A stretch of DNA of 14,112 bases from Bacteroidota bacterium (GCA_023423835.1 JAFAEW010000115.1:1-14112); one strand, 5' to 3'. Positions 1 through 7,698 are shown, counted from the first letter of the stretch. Program-made: numbers and translations. The notes: generated by a model not told the origin, from the sequence alone.

Positions 1-267
1 GTCCTTAAGTTGTTGCGCTTCTTTAACAATCACGACCTGCTTTTCCGAAAACATGGGATAGCGCATGCAGGCATTTACGATTGCTGACCAATCCGTATCC
101 TTTCCGTATAAAACAGTCTGGTTGAAAGAAGCTTCCTGCTCTGTCAATATTTTCTTTTCAGCATATTCAACCACTTTATCGATAAAAAAAGATTCTTCAC
201 CTTCCAACCAATAAACCGGTTTAAATTGTTTTTGCTGCCATTCTGAAATGATCTTTTCCATCGACAT
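1..267 (-). CDS. holA: DNA polymerase III subunit delta, N-terminal part (partial)
   Basis: The visible 89 residues begin MSMEKIISEWQQ and continue with PVYWLEGEESFFIDK, the opening strand, loop and helix typical of the delta subunit of the DNA polymerase III clamp loader. Delta opens the beta sliding clamp so it can be placed on primed DNA. The segment FSEKQVVIVKEAQQLKD at the window edge fits the family's strand and 'A-L' helix region. The frame stays open to base 1, so the gene continues outside the window. Two in-frame starts exist, at 267 and 261; the second (MEKII) is equally plausible. A TATATTTG -7 box ends only three bases before the first ATG, so the transcript may have almost no leader. 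Family assignment is by recognised pattern, not by a search. Confidence 0.85.
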   Translation of the reverse strand, partial: MSMEKIISEWQQKQFKPVYWLEGEESFFIDKVVEYAEKKILTEQEASFNQTVLYGKDTDWSAIVNACMRYPMFSEKQVVIVKEAQQLKD

Positions 268-270
268 ATG

Positions 271-278
271 CAAATATA
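271..278 (-). promoter_or_regulatory. Possible -7 promoter element of holA
   Basis: On the minus strand this reads TATATTTG, an exact fit to the Bacteroidota -7 consensus TAnnTTTG. I see no convincing -33 TTTG at the usual distance. It ends three bases from the upstream ATG, so transcription would start at or very near the start codon. Confidence 0.4.
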
Positions 279-462
279 AACGGGTAAAACCGATTGCGGG
301 TTGTTCGTAGCCGGTTTTAGTTTAAGAAGGAATTTTTTAGGTAAACAGTCCAAAAGAATCGCGATTTAGACAATTTTTAGATAAATAGTTTGTCCTTCAT
401 TGCTGTTAAATTCTTTAATGCCCGATTGGCATGGTTTTGGAATTTGTCCGAAAACAGCAGGT

Positions 463-496
463 AGGATGTTGGTTATTATTATACACAAAACATCCT
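463..496. repeat. Inverted repeat upstream of the coiled-coil gene
   Basis: AGGATGTT at 463-470 is the exact reverse complement of AACATCCT at 489-496, with an 18-base AT-rich spacer. There is no T-run on either strand, so it does not look like a terminator. It lies 55 bases before the start codon at 552 in a 284-base gene-free stretch and could be a protein-binding site or the stem of a leader RNA. Function unknown. Confidence 0.35.
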
Positions 497-551
497 GGCT
501 AAAGCAAATCATAAGCTATTCACTTTTTAAAAATAACAACTTAAAAATTCT

Positions 552-1544
552 ATGAGTTATACTAATTATCCCACTGCAGGAGACAATCCTGAACCATCAA
601 AACCTTCCAGAGATAACCGGAAATTAATTTACGGAATTCTGATCGCTGCCCTCTTATGTACATGGGGATACATAATATATGATAAAAGCAAATCGTCTGA
701 ACAAATCGCTCATCTTCAAACCCAATATTCCGATGTTGATTCTGCAAGAAATATCGTTCAGCAGGAATATAATGAAGCACTTGCCAGAATGGATTCTCTC
801 ACCGGAAGCAATACCAATCTTCAAAAAGAGATTGAAGCAAGAAACGGCGATATCGAAAAATTGAAAGCAGATATCAAATCAGAACTTGCAAAGAAAAACG
901 GCGACCTTTCCAAAGCGAGAAATATGATTGCACAATTAAACGGAAAGATCAATGACCTGCTTACTCAGATCGAACAATTAAAAGCGCAAAATGAGCAACT
1001 GACGGCCTCCAACCAGACGCTCACGCTGCAGCGCGACACCCTGGTGACACAAAACAAAGCCATTCAGGATACGCTCACATTGGCCCAGCAGGAGAAAGCC
1101 AGAATGGAGGATATAGGATCCACTTTGCATGCGTCAAACATTAATATCACGGGAATTGATATCAAAGGAAGCGGCAAAGAAAAGTCAACGACAACCGCCA
1201 AAAAAGTGGATGTCTTTCGCATATCCTTTCAACTCGATGAAAACAGACTGGCTCAAAGCGGAGAAAAATCACTCTATGTTTGTGTGTACGGTCCCGACGG
1301 ACAACCGATAACGATGCCAAATGAAGGCAGCGGAACCTTTCAAACGAGAGATGAAGGTGAAAAAGTTTACACCAATATGGTGAAGGTAAATTACGAACAG
1401 GGAAAGCCTTCCGCTGTAAGCTTCGACTGGAAACCGGAAGCAGGAAAATATCAAACCGGCGTTTATAAAATTCAAATTTATCAAAACGGTTACAAGATTG
1501 GCGAAGGCACGAAGTCTTTAAAGAAAGGCGGATTATTCGGGTAA
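552..1544 (+). CDS. Membrane-anchored coiled-coil protein of unknown function
   Basis: I do not recognise a named family. The 330-residue protein has a short polar N-terminus, one hydrophobic segment at about 25-43 (LIYGILIAALLCTWGYIIY), a long predicted coiled coil at about 46-188 rich in E, K, Q and L, and a C-terminal domain at about 195-325 with alternating strand-like segments (VDVFRISFQL, SLYVCVYGPDG, VYKIQIYQNGYKIGEG). The likely layout is a single-span inner-membrane protein whose coiled coil and beta-rich domain project on one side, probably into the periplasm. The C-terminal part resembles a small beta-sandwich, which is inference. The gene stands alone: it is followed by a strong terminator at 1568-1597. 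No TAnnTTTG promoter is evident upstream, only an inverted repeat at 463-496. Confidence 0.8.
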   Translation: MSYTNYPTAGDNPEPSKPSRDNRKLIYGILIAALLCTWGYIIYDKSKSSEQIAHLQTQYSDVDSARNIVQQEYNEALARMDSLTGSNTNLQKEIEARNGDIEKLKADIKSELAKKNGDLSKARNMIAQLNGKINDLLTQIEQLKAQNEQLTASNQTLTLQRDTLVTQNKAIQDTLTLAQQEKARMEDIGSTLHASNINITGIDIKGSGKEKSTTTAKKVDVFRISFQLDENRLAQSGEKSLYVCVYGPDGQPITMPNEGSGTFQTRDEGEKVYTNMVKVNYEQGKPSAVSFDWKPEAGKYQTGVYKIQIYQNGYKIGEGTKSLKKGGLFG

Positions 1545-1567
1545 ACAAAAAAGCATAGCAACAATAT

Positions 1568-1597
1568 AAAGCATTCCGATGGTGGGATGCTTTTTTT
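1568..1597 (+). terminator. Rho-independent terminator after the coiled-coil gene
   Basis: AAAGCATTCC (1568-1577) pairs with GGGATGCTTT (1584-1593) to make a 10-bp stem with one G-T pair and a six-base loop, followed by more T residues. It sits 24 bases after the stop codon at 1544. Confidence 0.85.
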
Positions 1598-1657
1598 ATT
1601 TTCAACGCATTCTTTCGCGAAAATCGGGTTAGTAAAAACATTGTTTTATTTTAGTGC

Positions 1658-2821
1658 ATGATTCAACAATGGGTGAATGGTAAAACGATTTTATTTCTGA
1701 TTGCCATCATAATTGCAACGGCCACAATCATCTATTCCCGCTATTTGTCGGAAAAGATTGCGACGGATGAAAAACACAAGATCGATATCTGGGTGGAAGC
1801 GCAAAGAACACTCAGGGATGCCACCGATCAGATGGACATTGAACTGGCCTCGAAAATTTCAAGAGAAAACAAGGAAATCCCGATTATTGAAACCGACGAA
1901 AATGATTATATAAATCCGCTGAATTCGGTAAACCTAGATTCTCTTAAAATAAAAAACGATTCCACTTATCTGTTGCAAAAGCTGAAAGAATTTAAAAAGC
2001 TGCATCCCCCGATTTTACTGGTTTTAAGCGATTCTCCTTACAGGGCCAATAAATATTACTACGGCGAAAGCCGGTTGCAGGCTGAAGTGCGTTATTATCC
2101 CATTGTACAGTTGATTATTGTTGGATTGTTTATTTTAATAACGGTCATCGCACAGCGGGCAACTTACCGGAGCCGTCAAAATCAGCTTTGGGTAGGAATG
2201 GCGAAAGAAACTGCACATCAGCTCGGTACGCCGGTTTCCAGTTTGAAAGGGTGGGTGGAGGTTTTGAAGGATATTCCCGAAACACAGAATCTGAGTTCGG
2301 AGATCGATAAAGATGTAACCCGTCTGGAATTGGTTTCTGACCGGTTTGGAAAAATCGGCAGTACGCCGAAGCTCGAAGAAAAAGATGTGGCGTGTCAGGT
2401 ATTGGCAATGGTTGATTACATCAGAAAAAGAGCCGGTTCCAAAGTCAGTATCAATATGCATTATGAGTCCGGGAAGCCCTATAAGGCCTTCATTTCCGCC
2501 CCGTTATTTGATTGGGTGATCGAAAATCTTTTAAAAAACGGCTTAGATGCGATGGAAGGAAAGGGAGCGATCGATATTTCAATCAGCGATTGGGAAAAAA
2601 AGGTTGTCATCGACCTGAAAGACTCGGGTAAAGGAATTTCCAAAGCCAATGTTACCAAAGTTTTTAACCCCGGTTTTACTACAAAAAAAAGAGGGTGGGG
2701 ATTGGGGCTTGCGTTAGCGAAAAGAATTATCGACCAATATCATAAAGGACGGATCTATGTACTCGCCACGGAAGCCGGAAAAGGAACCACCTTCAGAATC
2801 GAATTGAATAAAACTTTGTAA
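1658..2821 (+). CDS. Two-helix sensor histidine kinase (orphan)
   Basis: A 387-residue membrane histidine kinase. Hydrophobic helices lie at about 10-26 and 148-166, enclosing a roughly 120-residue extracytoplasmic sensor region with no family I recognise. The H box MAKETAHQLGTPVSSL carries the phospho-acceptor His187. The ATP-binding domain shows the N box (ENLLKNGLDAM, Asn290/Asn294), the G1 box DSGKG (322-326) and the G2 box RGWGLGLALAKR from 345. All catalytic motifs are intact. Only about 20 residues separate the second helix from the H box, so there is no HAMP linker. No response regulator gene is adjacent, so its partner must be encoded elsewhere. It probably autophosphorylates on His187 and passes phosphate to an unlinked regulator; the signal is unknown. 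Confidence 0.93.
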   Translation: MIQQWVNGKTILFLIAIIIATATIIYSRYLSEKIATDEKHKIDIWVEAQRTLRDATDQMDIELASKISRENKEIPIIETDENDYINPLNSVNLDSLKIKNDSTYLLQKLKEFKKLHPPILLVLSDSPYRANKYYYGESRLQAEVRYYPIVQLIIVGLFILITVIAQRATYRSRQNQLWVGMAKETAHQLGTPVSSLKGWVEVLKDIPETQNLSSEIDKDVTRLELVSDRFGKIGSTPKLEEKDVACQVLAMVDYIRKRAGSKVSINMHYESGKPYKAFISAPLFDWVIENLLKNGLDAMEGKGAIDISISDWEKKVVIDLKDSGKGISKANVTKVFNPGFTTKKRGWGLGLALAKRIIDQYHKGRIYVLATEAGKGTTFRIELNKTL

Positions 2822-2833
2822 AAGCGCCTGGAA

Positions 2834-2866
2834 TTTGTTTAAAATTCAGCGAAAGAATTACATTTG
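2834..2866 (+). promoter_or_regulatory. Promoter of tRNA-Leu (Bacteroidota type)
   Basis: TTTG at 2834-2837 and TACATTTG at 2859-2866 are separated by 21 bases, matching the Bacteroidota -33 TTTG and -7 TAnnTTTG. The tRNA begins 14 bases after the -7 box, leaving a short 5' leader for RNase P to remove. Confidence 0.75.
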
Positions 2867-2880
2867 CAGTTCCAAAAAAA

Positions 2881-2965
2881 GCGGAGGTGGCGAAACTGGT
2901 AGACGCACTACTTTGAGGTGGTAGCGCCTTTAACGGGCGTGGGAGTTCGAATCTCCTCTTCCGCA
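2881..2965 (+). tRNA. tRNA-Leu (anticodon GAG)
   Basis: An 85-base class II tRNA. The acceptor stem GCGGAGG pairs with CTTCCGC (one G-T pair) and ends in discriminator A at 2965. The anticodon arm is CTACT (2908-2912), loop TTGAGGT, GGTAG (2920-2924), with GAG at 2915-2917, reading CUC and CUU leucine codons. The long variable arm (GCGCC...GGGCG region) is typical of tRNA-Leu, and the T arm GGGAG-TTCGAAT-CTCCT is standard. CCA is not encoded: the next bases are CAAAA, so the CCA tail must be added enzymatically. Confidence 0.95.
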
Positions 2966-2966
2966 C

Positions 2967-2998
2967 AAAAGCCGTTTCAGAAATGAGGCGGCTTTTTC
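2967..2998 (+). terminator. Terminator of tRNA-Leu
   Basis: AAAAGCCGTTTCA (2967-2979) and TGAGGCGGCTTTT (2984-2996) form a continuous 13-bp stem (two G-T pairs) closed by a GAAA tetraloop at 2980-2983 and followed by T residues. It starts two bases after the tRNA 3' end. Confidence 0.9.
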
Positions 2999-3120
2999 TT
3001 TCCCACTACCTTTTTGGTTGATTAGAACCGACTGTGTTTTTTAAAAAAAACCGCTGTTGTCCTTTTTCCATTGTTGTTTTTTATTTTTATAATTACCCTT
3101 TAACTTGTCAAAAATTTTTT

Positions 3121-4362
3121 ATGGCCGGATTAATTACCTGTCCCGGTTGCGGACATAAGTTTGAACCCACCAACGCTTTCAGAGATGAAGTGCAGAGAGA
3201 ATTGAATTTGAAAGCCAAAGAATGGCAGCTCAAAAAAGAAGAAGAATTCAAAATAAAGGAACAGTCACTGCGCGATCTTCTCCAGAAGAAAGAGAATGAA
3301 ACAGAAAGACGCCTGCAGGAAGAAAAACAAAAACTGCAAAAAGAGTTGAATGAATCCCTTCGCAAATCTATCAGCAGCGACTTTGAAAATAAGCTTCAGC
3401 TTTTGCAGCAAAACCTGCAGGATAATGAAATAAAATTGCAGGAGTCAAGAAAAAAAGAACTCGAATTCCTTAAGAAAGAACAACTGCTTCAGCAAAAGGA
3501 AGCCGAACTGGAATTGAAGATACAGCGAAAAGTAGTAGAGGAAAGAGAGCGGCAGATGGCAGAATTCAGGAAGCTTCAGGATGAGCGGATTGCACAGATT
3601 GAACTGGATTTCAAATTAAAGCTGGCGGAAAAGGAAAAGCAATCTGAAGATCAGAAAAAGCTGATTGAAGAAATGAAGCGCAAGGCCGAACAGGGAAGCG
3701 TGCAATTGCAGGGCGAGGTACAGGAGGAAATGCTGGAAAGCATTCTGAAGCATACGTTTCCTTTCGATAAGATTACACCGGTAGGAAAAGGCGTGCGGGG
3801 AGCCGATTGCGTGCAAATAATCTGCAATCCCTTCGGACAGGACTGTGGAAAGATTATTTATGAAAGCAAGCGCACCAAGTCTTTCGCAAATGACTGGATT
3901 GATAAACTGAAAGCAGACATGCGTAATGTTGGAGCAGATATTGCCGTAATTGTAACGCAGGCGTTACCCGCAGATATGGATCGGTTTGGAGAAAAAGAGG
4001 GCGTATACATCTGTACTTTCAATGAGGTAAAAAGCCTGGCGTATATCTTAAGAACAAGCATCCTGAAAATATTTTCCATTACAAAAAATCAGGAAAACCG
4101 GGGCGACAAGATGCAGCTGTTGTATAATTACCTGACAAGCGGCGAATTCAGTGAACAGTGGAGTGCCATCAGGGAAGGTTTTTTGTCGATGAGAAACAGC
4201 ATCAATACCGAACGGGCGCAAATGGAAAAACTTTGGAAGGCGAGAGAAAAACAACTGGAAAAAGTATTGTTGAACGCGGCCCATATCAAAGGATCCATTG
4301 AGGGTATTGCCGGCGCAGAAGCCGTTGACCTGAATTTATTGGAAGATGGCATCGACGATTAA
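3121..4362 (+). CDS. DUF2130 (COG4487) protein, possible PD-(D/E)xK-type nuclease
   Basis: A 413-residue protein. It opens with a short Cys motif, CPGCGHKF at 7-14, then a long charged coiled coil to about residue 205. The conserved DUF2130 region follows: LQGEVQEEMLE, then FPFDKITPVGKGVRGADCVQ, CGKIIYESKRTKSFANDWIDKLKADMR, and ADIAVIVTQALP. Asp229 in GAD and Glu248-x-Lys250 in YESK have the order and spacing of the PD-(D/E)xK nuclease core. That makes a DNA- or RNA-cleaving role plausible, but it is inference; the family has no settled function as far as I know. I chose the ATG at 3121 because family members begin at the Cys motif; an upstream in-frame ATG at 3034 adds only a low-complexity, tRNA-adjacent stretch. 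The next gene starts 11 bases after its stop, suggesting co-transcription. Confidence 0.88.
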   Translation: MAGLITCPGCGHKFEPTNAFRDEVQRELNLKAKEWQLKKEEEFKIKEQSLRDLLQKKENETERRLQEEKQKLQKELNESLRKSISSDFENKLQLLQQNLQDNEIKLQESRKKELEFLKKEQLLQQKEAELELKIQRKVVEERERQMAEFRKLQDERIAQIELDFKLKLAEKEKQSEDQKKLIEEMKRKAEQGSVQLQGEVQEEMLESILKHTFPFDKITPVGKGVRGADCVQIICNPFGQDCGKIIYESKRTKSFANDWIDKLKADMRNVGADIAVIVTQALPADMDRFGEKEGVYICTFNEVKSLAYILRTSILKIFSITKNQENRGDKMQLLYNYLTSGEFSEQWSAIREGFLSMRNSINTERAQMEKLWKAREKQLEKVLLNAAHIKGSIEGIAGAEAVDLNLLEDGIDD

Positions 4363-4373
4363 ACCAATGCAGA

Positions 4374-5456
4374 ATGAATGAGGAAGAAAACATAAGGCCT
4401 TCCCGAAAAAAACCAATCTTTCCGGTTAATGAACAACTGCGAAATTATCTGGTGCAATACGGAAGAGAAATTAAACTGCCGGCGGGCTATAACGATTTGC
4501 TGCATTTCAGATACTCATTTCCGCTGTTGGATAATGCAGGAAAATCGACCTTATGGGAATCCGTCAGTTATGATATGCGCGAATGGGACAATCTTCGCAA
4601 GTCGCTCGTTTTGATGTACGCAACCCTGAAAACCGAAGGCGACCTGCGTTTCATCAAACACCTGGATGTTGCCCGCATCGACTTTTGCAGTTTCGGCAAC
4701 AGCCAGCCTTTTCGTATTCGAATTGTGAACAAGCTGAATGATAACCACGATTACTATTACATCAAACAAGCCGATGCGAGTCGCATTTATGGATTGGAGT
4801 TAGAACACCTGCTTTCTCCCAATCGCATCACCTATCTCACCCATAACAATTCGCTGGTTGAAGAGCACATTCCGGGCATTCCGGGCGATATTTTTGCAGA
4901 AGAATATTTGAAAAACCCAACCACCAATATTATTCGCGTGGCAAAGGAGTTCGTAAAATTCAATGAGCGGTGTTTCGTACGATTATTGGGCGACATGCGC
5001 AGTTACAACTTTGTGATCTCGATTACGCCTGATATTGATGAAGACTTTCAGTACAGGATGCGTGCAATCGATTTTGATCAGCAAAGTTATGAAGGAAGAA
5101 AAAACATGTACCTGCCACAATTCTTCAAAGAGAATAAGCCGTTTGTTGACCTGGTTCTTGAGTTACTCGACAACGACAGCATTGTACAATACCAGGTAGA
5201 AGAAAGAACGATGATTGCTTTCAGACTTGTTTCCTCAAGGTATCGGGTGAAGGAACTACTCGACATCATGCACTCAGACAAGATATCGAGCCCTGAAAAA
5301 CTCGAACAGCTTAAAGATGAGTTGGCGGCTTACTTTCATCATCCCTTATTCAAAAGGTCTAAAACGATGGGGCAGGTAGTTAAAACACAATTGAAGGAAA
5401 CCCTGAGAAACAATGTCTTATTCATCCCGAAAACAAAACCCGGCTTTGACGATTAA
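4374..5456 (+). CDS. Conserved unknown protein with kinase/phosphotransferase-like motifs
   Basis: The 360-residue protein is not one I can name, but its central part reads like the eukaryotic-type kinase/aminoglycoside phosphotransferase fold in the right order. A strand pair runs through FGNSQPFRIRIVN to YYYIKQ (candidate ATP-contacting Lys131). A helix with Glu142/Glu144 follows, then a hinge-like LVEEHIPG (161-168), a catalytic-loop-like LLGDMRSYNF with Asp207 and Asn212 spaced exactly as in HxDxxxxN, and AIDFD (Asp233) in place of the metal-binding DFG. The usual His before the catalytic Asp is replaced by Leu. An N-terminal segment of about 95 residues and a helical C-terminal tail flank it. 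It likely phosphorylates a small molecule or protein, or is an inactive relative. It sits 11 bases downstream of the DUF2130 gene, probably in one operon. No terminator is visible after it. Confidence 0.72.
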   Translation: MNEEENIRPSRKKPIFPVNEQLRNYLVQYGREIKLPAGYNDLLHFRYSFPLLDNAGKSTLWESVSYDMREWDNLRKSLVLMYATLKTEGDLRFIKHLDVARIDFCSFGNSQPFRIRIVNKLNDNHDYYYIKQADASRIYGLELEHLLSPNRITYLTHNNSLVEEHIPGIPGDIFAEEYLKNPTTNIIRVAKEFVKFNERCFVRLLGDMRSYNFVISITPDIDEDFQYRMRAIDFDQQSYEGRKNMYLPQFFKENKPFVDLVLELLDNDSIVQYQVEERTMIAFRLVSSRYRVKELLDIMHSDKISSPEKLEQLKDELAAYFHHPLFKRSKTMGQVVKTQLKETLRNNVLFIPKTKPGFDD

Positions 5457-5490
5457 ATTTCTTTAAGCCTTCAATTCGTGGAAAAAACAG

Positions 5491-5498
5491 TTTCTTTG
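5491..5498 (+). promoter_or_regulatory. Weak -7-like element before the YycJ-type gene
   Basis: TTTCTTTG matches TAnnTTTG except at one position and ends four bases before the ATG at 5503. No clear -33 element is seen. If used, the transcript would be nearly leaderless. The gene could instead be read through from the upstream unit, 46 bases away. Confidence 0.25.
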
Positions 5499-5502
5499 TA
5501 GT

Positions 5503-6324
5503 ATGTCCGTATTTATTGCATCGCTTAACTCAGGAAGCAATGGCAATTGTTATTATGTCGGTAATGAAAATGAAGCCGTATTAATTGACATTGGAATATC
5601 CTGCCGGGAAGTTGAAAAAAGATTAAACCAGTTAAAGCTTTCACCTTCAAAGATAAAAGCGGTTTTCATTTCTCATGAACACAGCGATCATATAAAAGGA
5701 CTGCGGGTTTTCAGCAAAAGACATGGTATTCCTGTTTTTATCAATTCCAAAACCCTTCATGGCTGCCGGTTTATTTTATCGCCCTCTTCCATAAGACCGC
5801 TCAATTATCCGGACTCCATCAAAATCGGAAATCTCAATATTACCGCTTTCTCTAAATACCATGATGCCGCTGATCCATGCAGCTTTATGGTGGAATCTAA
5901 TGGAATTAAGATCGGTATCTTTACGGATATCGGCTTCGCCTGCGCCAATATCATTCATCATTTCAAACAATGTCACGCCGCTTTCCTCGAATCCAATTAT
6001 GATGAAAATATGCTCGAACAGGGCAATTATCCTTATCACCTGAAAGCAAGGATAAGAGGAGGAAAAGGCCACCTCTCAAACAGGCAGGCGCTTCAATTAT
6101 TTTTGGAACACAAACCGGCATGGATGACGCATCTTATTTTATCGCATCTTTCTGCCAACAATAACCGGCCTGATATTGTAGAAAAACTGTTTCGCGAAAA
6201 TTGTTGCGGCGTAGAAATAGTGGTGGCATCAAGACAGCGGGAAACGCCGCTTTTTTCAATCGGTGCGAACGTTTTATCAGAAAGAATTGTGCAGCCGGAG
6301 CTAACCCAACTCGCGTTATTCTGA
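5503..6324 (+). CDS. YycJ/WalJ-type MBL-fold metallo-hydrolase
   Basis: A 273-residue single-domain metallo-beta-lactamase-fold protein. It begins with the family opening SLNSGSNGNCYYVG, followed by the metal-binding motif HEHSDH at 58-63, FSKYHDAADPCSF near 117-128, FTDIG with Asp142, LESNYD at 162-167, GHLSN at 189-193 and ILSHLSANNN from 212. These features and the length match the YycJ subgroup, thought to act as a 5'-exonuclease or DNA-processing hydrolase; in Firmicutes the gene neighbours walRK, which is not the case here. All metal ligands appear present. Its 3' end overlaps the converging serine hydrolase gene by nine bases (6316-6324), and no terminator separates them. Confidence 0.9.
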   Translation: MSVFIASLNSGSNGNCYYVGNENEAVLIDIGISCREVEKRLNQLKLSPSKIKAVFISHEHSDHIKGLRVFSKRHGIPVFINSKTLHGCRFILSPSSIRPLNYPDSIKIGNLNITAFSKYHDAADPCSFMVESNGIKIGIFTDIGFACANIIHHFKQCHAAFLESNYDENMLEQGNYPYHLKARIRGGKGHLSNRQALQLFLEHKPAWMTHLILSHLSANNNRPDIVEKLFRENCCGVEIVVASRQRETPLFSIGANVLSERIVQPELTQLALF

Positions 6325-7581
6325 GGTGTCGTTCAATGCCTGATACACCATAATTCTGAATTTTTGCGGCAAGCTGCGGTAAGAAGTATTCCAAATCTGC
6401 CGGTAGAACTGTATAATCATCTTCTGTTTCGGATCAACCCAATAACTCGTTCCGAAAGCGCCTCCCCATCCGTAAGTGCCGATTGATGCCGGATCGTTGT
6501 TTGATTTATTCGATTCAATTAAAAATCCAAATCCAAACTGATTTCCATCTACAGTAAGATCGCCAATTTGGTTTGAGGTCATCATTTTTACCGTTTCTTT
6601 TTTCAGCAGCCGTTTCCCGTTGTATTCGCCTTCATTCAGCAGCATCTGCAGAAAGCGGGAATAGTCGAGGATGGTGGAAGAAAGTCCGCCACCACCTGAA
6701 AAGTACGACTTCTCTCTAAGGGGATAATTCACATCGAACCCATTCATCAGCTCGTCCGCTTTCACGAGTTCTCCGGTTTTGGTTTCCACAAACAAATTTA
6801 CCAGCCGGCCGGCCTTATTTTCCGGCACATTAAAGTAGGTATCGTGCATCTGCAACGGTTTAAATATTCGTTCGCGGAAGAACTTATCGAGCGAAGTACC
6901 GGACCAGATTTCTACAAGCGCGCCAAGTAAATCGGTATTCAATCCATACATCCATTGCTCTCCGGGTTGAAAGAGCAGCGGCAATTCTCCAAGCCGTTGC
7001 ATCGCATCCTGAAGGTTGTCGCGATTGTTATCCAATCCCGGTGTTAACCCCGCTTTTGCATACAGCATGATGGCTGTTTTACTGCCGATTTGAGCATAAC
7101 CAATACCGGAAGTATGCGTAAGAATATCGTGGATCGTTACCTGTCGCCTGGCAGGAACGGTGGTGTAAGTCGTATCCTTCTCATTAAAATCTTTGATCAC
7201 CTTTTCGTTTGCAAAGGATGGAATGTATTTGGAAACAGGATCATCCAACAAAAATTTTCCTTCCTCAAACAACATCATGGCAGCAACCGTAGTGATGGCT
7301 TTCGTTTGGGAGGCGATGCGGAAAATATCGTCTTTCGGAAGCGGAGTTTTGGTGACAAGGTCATTATAACCTTCTGCATTATAATACAACACCTTTCCGT
7401 CTTTGATCACTAATCCTACAGCGCCATTAATGTAGCCGCTATCAACCCACTTCAAAATCTCGTTATTGAGACTTTCTATGCTTTTCGGACTATAAACTTC
7501 GCCGGCGATGTTTTGAGATGGCTGGGCAGGACTGTTACAGGCAAACAGAAATAACAGCGCAATGCTAAAAATCGTCTTCAT
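6316..7581 (-). CDS. Serine hydrolase, class C beta-lactamase family, lipoprotein
   Basis: A 421-residue protein with a lipoprotein-type signal: a hydrophobic stretch from Ile4 ending in LFAC with Cys15, then NSPAQ. The mature domain belongs to the Beta-lactamase (PF00144) family of DD-peptidases, esterases and class C enzymes. The nucleophile motif is SQTK (Ser91, Lys94) in FRIASQTKAITT. The second motif corresponds to Tyr212 in WMYGLN, and the third is probably around GWGG (371-374), replacing the canonical KTG/HTG. HDILTHTSGIGY at 151-162 and FQPGEQW at 204-210 are typical of the esterase/peptidase branch. The substrate cannot be deduced: peptidoglycan peptides, esters or D-amino-acid peptides are all possible. 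It is probably anchored to a membrane facing the periplasm. The neighbours give no functional hint. Confidence 0.92.
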   Translation of the reverse strand: MKTIFSIALLFLFACNSPAQPSQNIAGEVYSPKSIESLNNEILKWVDSGYINGAVGLVIKDGKVLYYNAEGYNDLVTKTPLPKDDIFRIASQTKAITTVAAMMLFEEGKFLLDDPVSKYIPSFANEKVIKDFNEKDTTYTTVPARRQVTIHDILTHTSGIGYAQIGSKTAIMLYAKAGLTPGLDNNRDNLQDAMQRLGELPLLFQPGEQWMYGLNTDLLGALVEIWSGTSLDKFFRERIFKPLQMHDTYFNVPENKAGRLVNLFVETKTGELVKADELMNGFDVNYPLREKSYFSGGGGLSSTILDYSRFLQMLLNEGEYNGKRLLKKETVKMMTSNQIGDLTVDGNQFGFGFLIESNKSNNDPASIGTYGWGGAFGTSYWVDPKQKMIIQFYRQIWNTSYRSLPQKFRIMVYQALNDTSE

Positions 7582-7698
7582 CTTAGATTTCGTTTTAATT
7601 TTTTTGAAGATTTATTTAAACCGCATTATCTCATCCTCTTATTATCTATGACAAAAACAGTTAATACTTAGTTGCATTCGAAAAGAAATTTTCTGAGG

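Noticed and set aside
285..319. Hairpin TAAAACCG/CGGTTTTA upstream of holA
   Set aside because: The 19-base loop and missing T-run make a terminator unlikely; no further support for a regulatory role.
144..353. 69-codon minus-strand frame overlapping the holA start
   Set aside because: It is in another frame of the recognisable delta subunit and its sequence looks random.
1162..1641. 159-codon minus-strand frame opposite the coiled-coil gene
   Set aside because: Composition is that of an antisense shadow; it also crosses the terminator at 1568-1597.
3034..3120. Longer upstream start for the DUF2130 protein
   Set aside because: The extra 29 residues are low-complexity and AT-derived; family members start at the CPGCGHKF segment, which fits the ATG at 3121.
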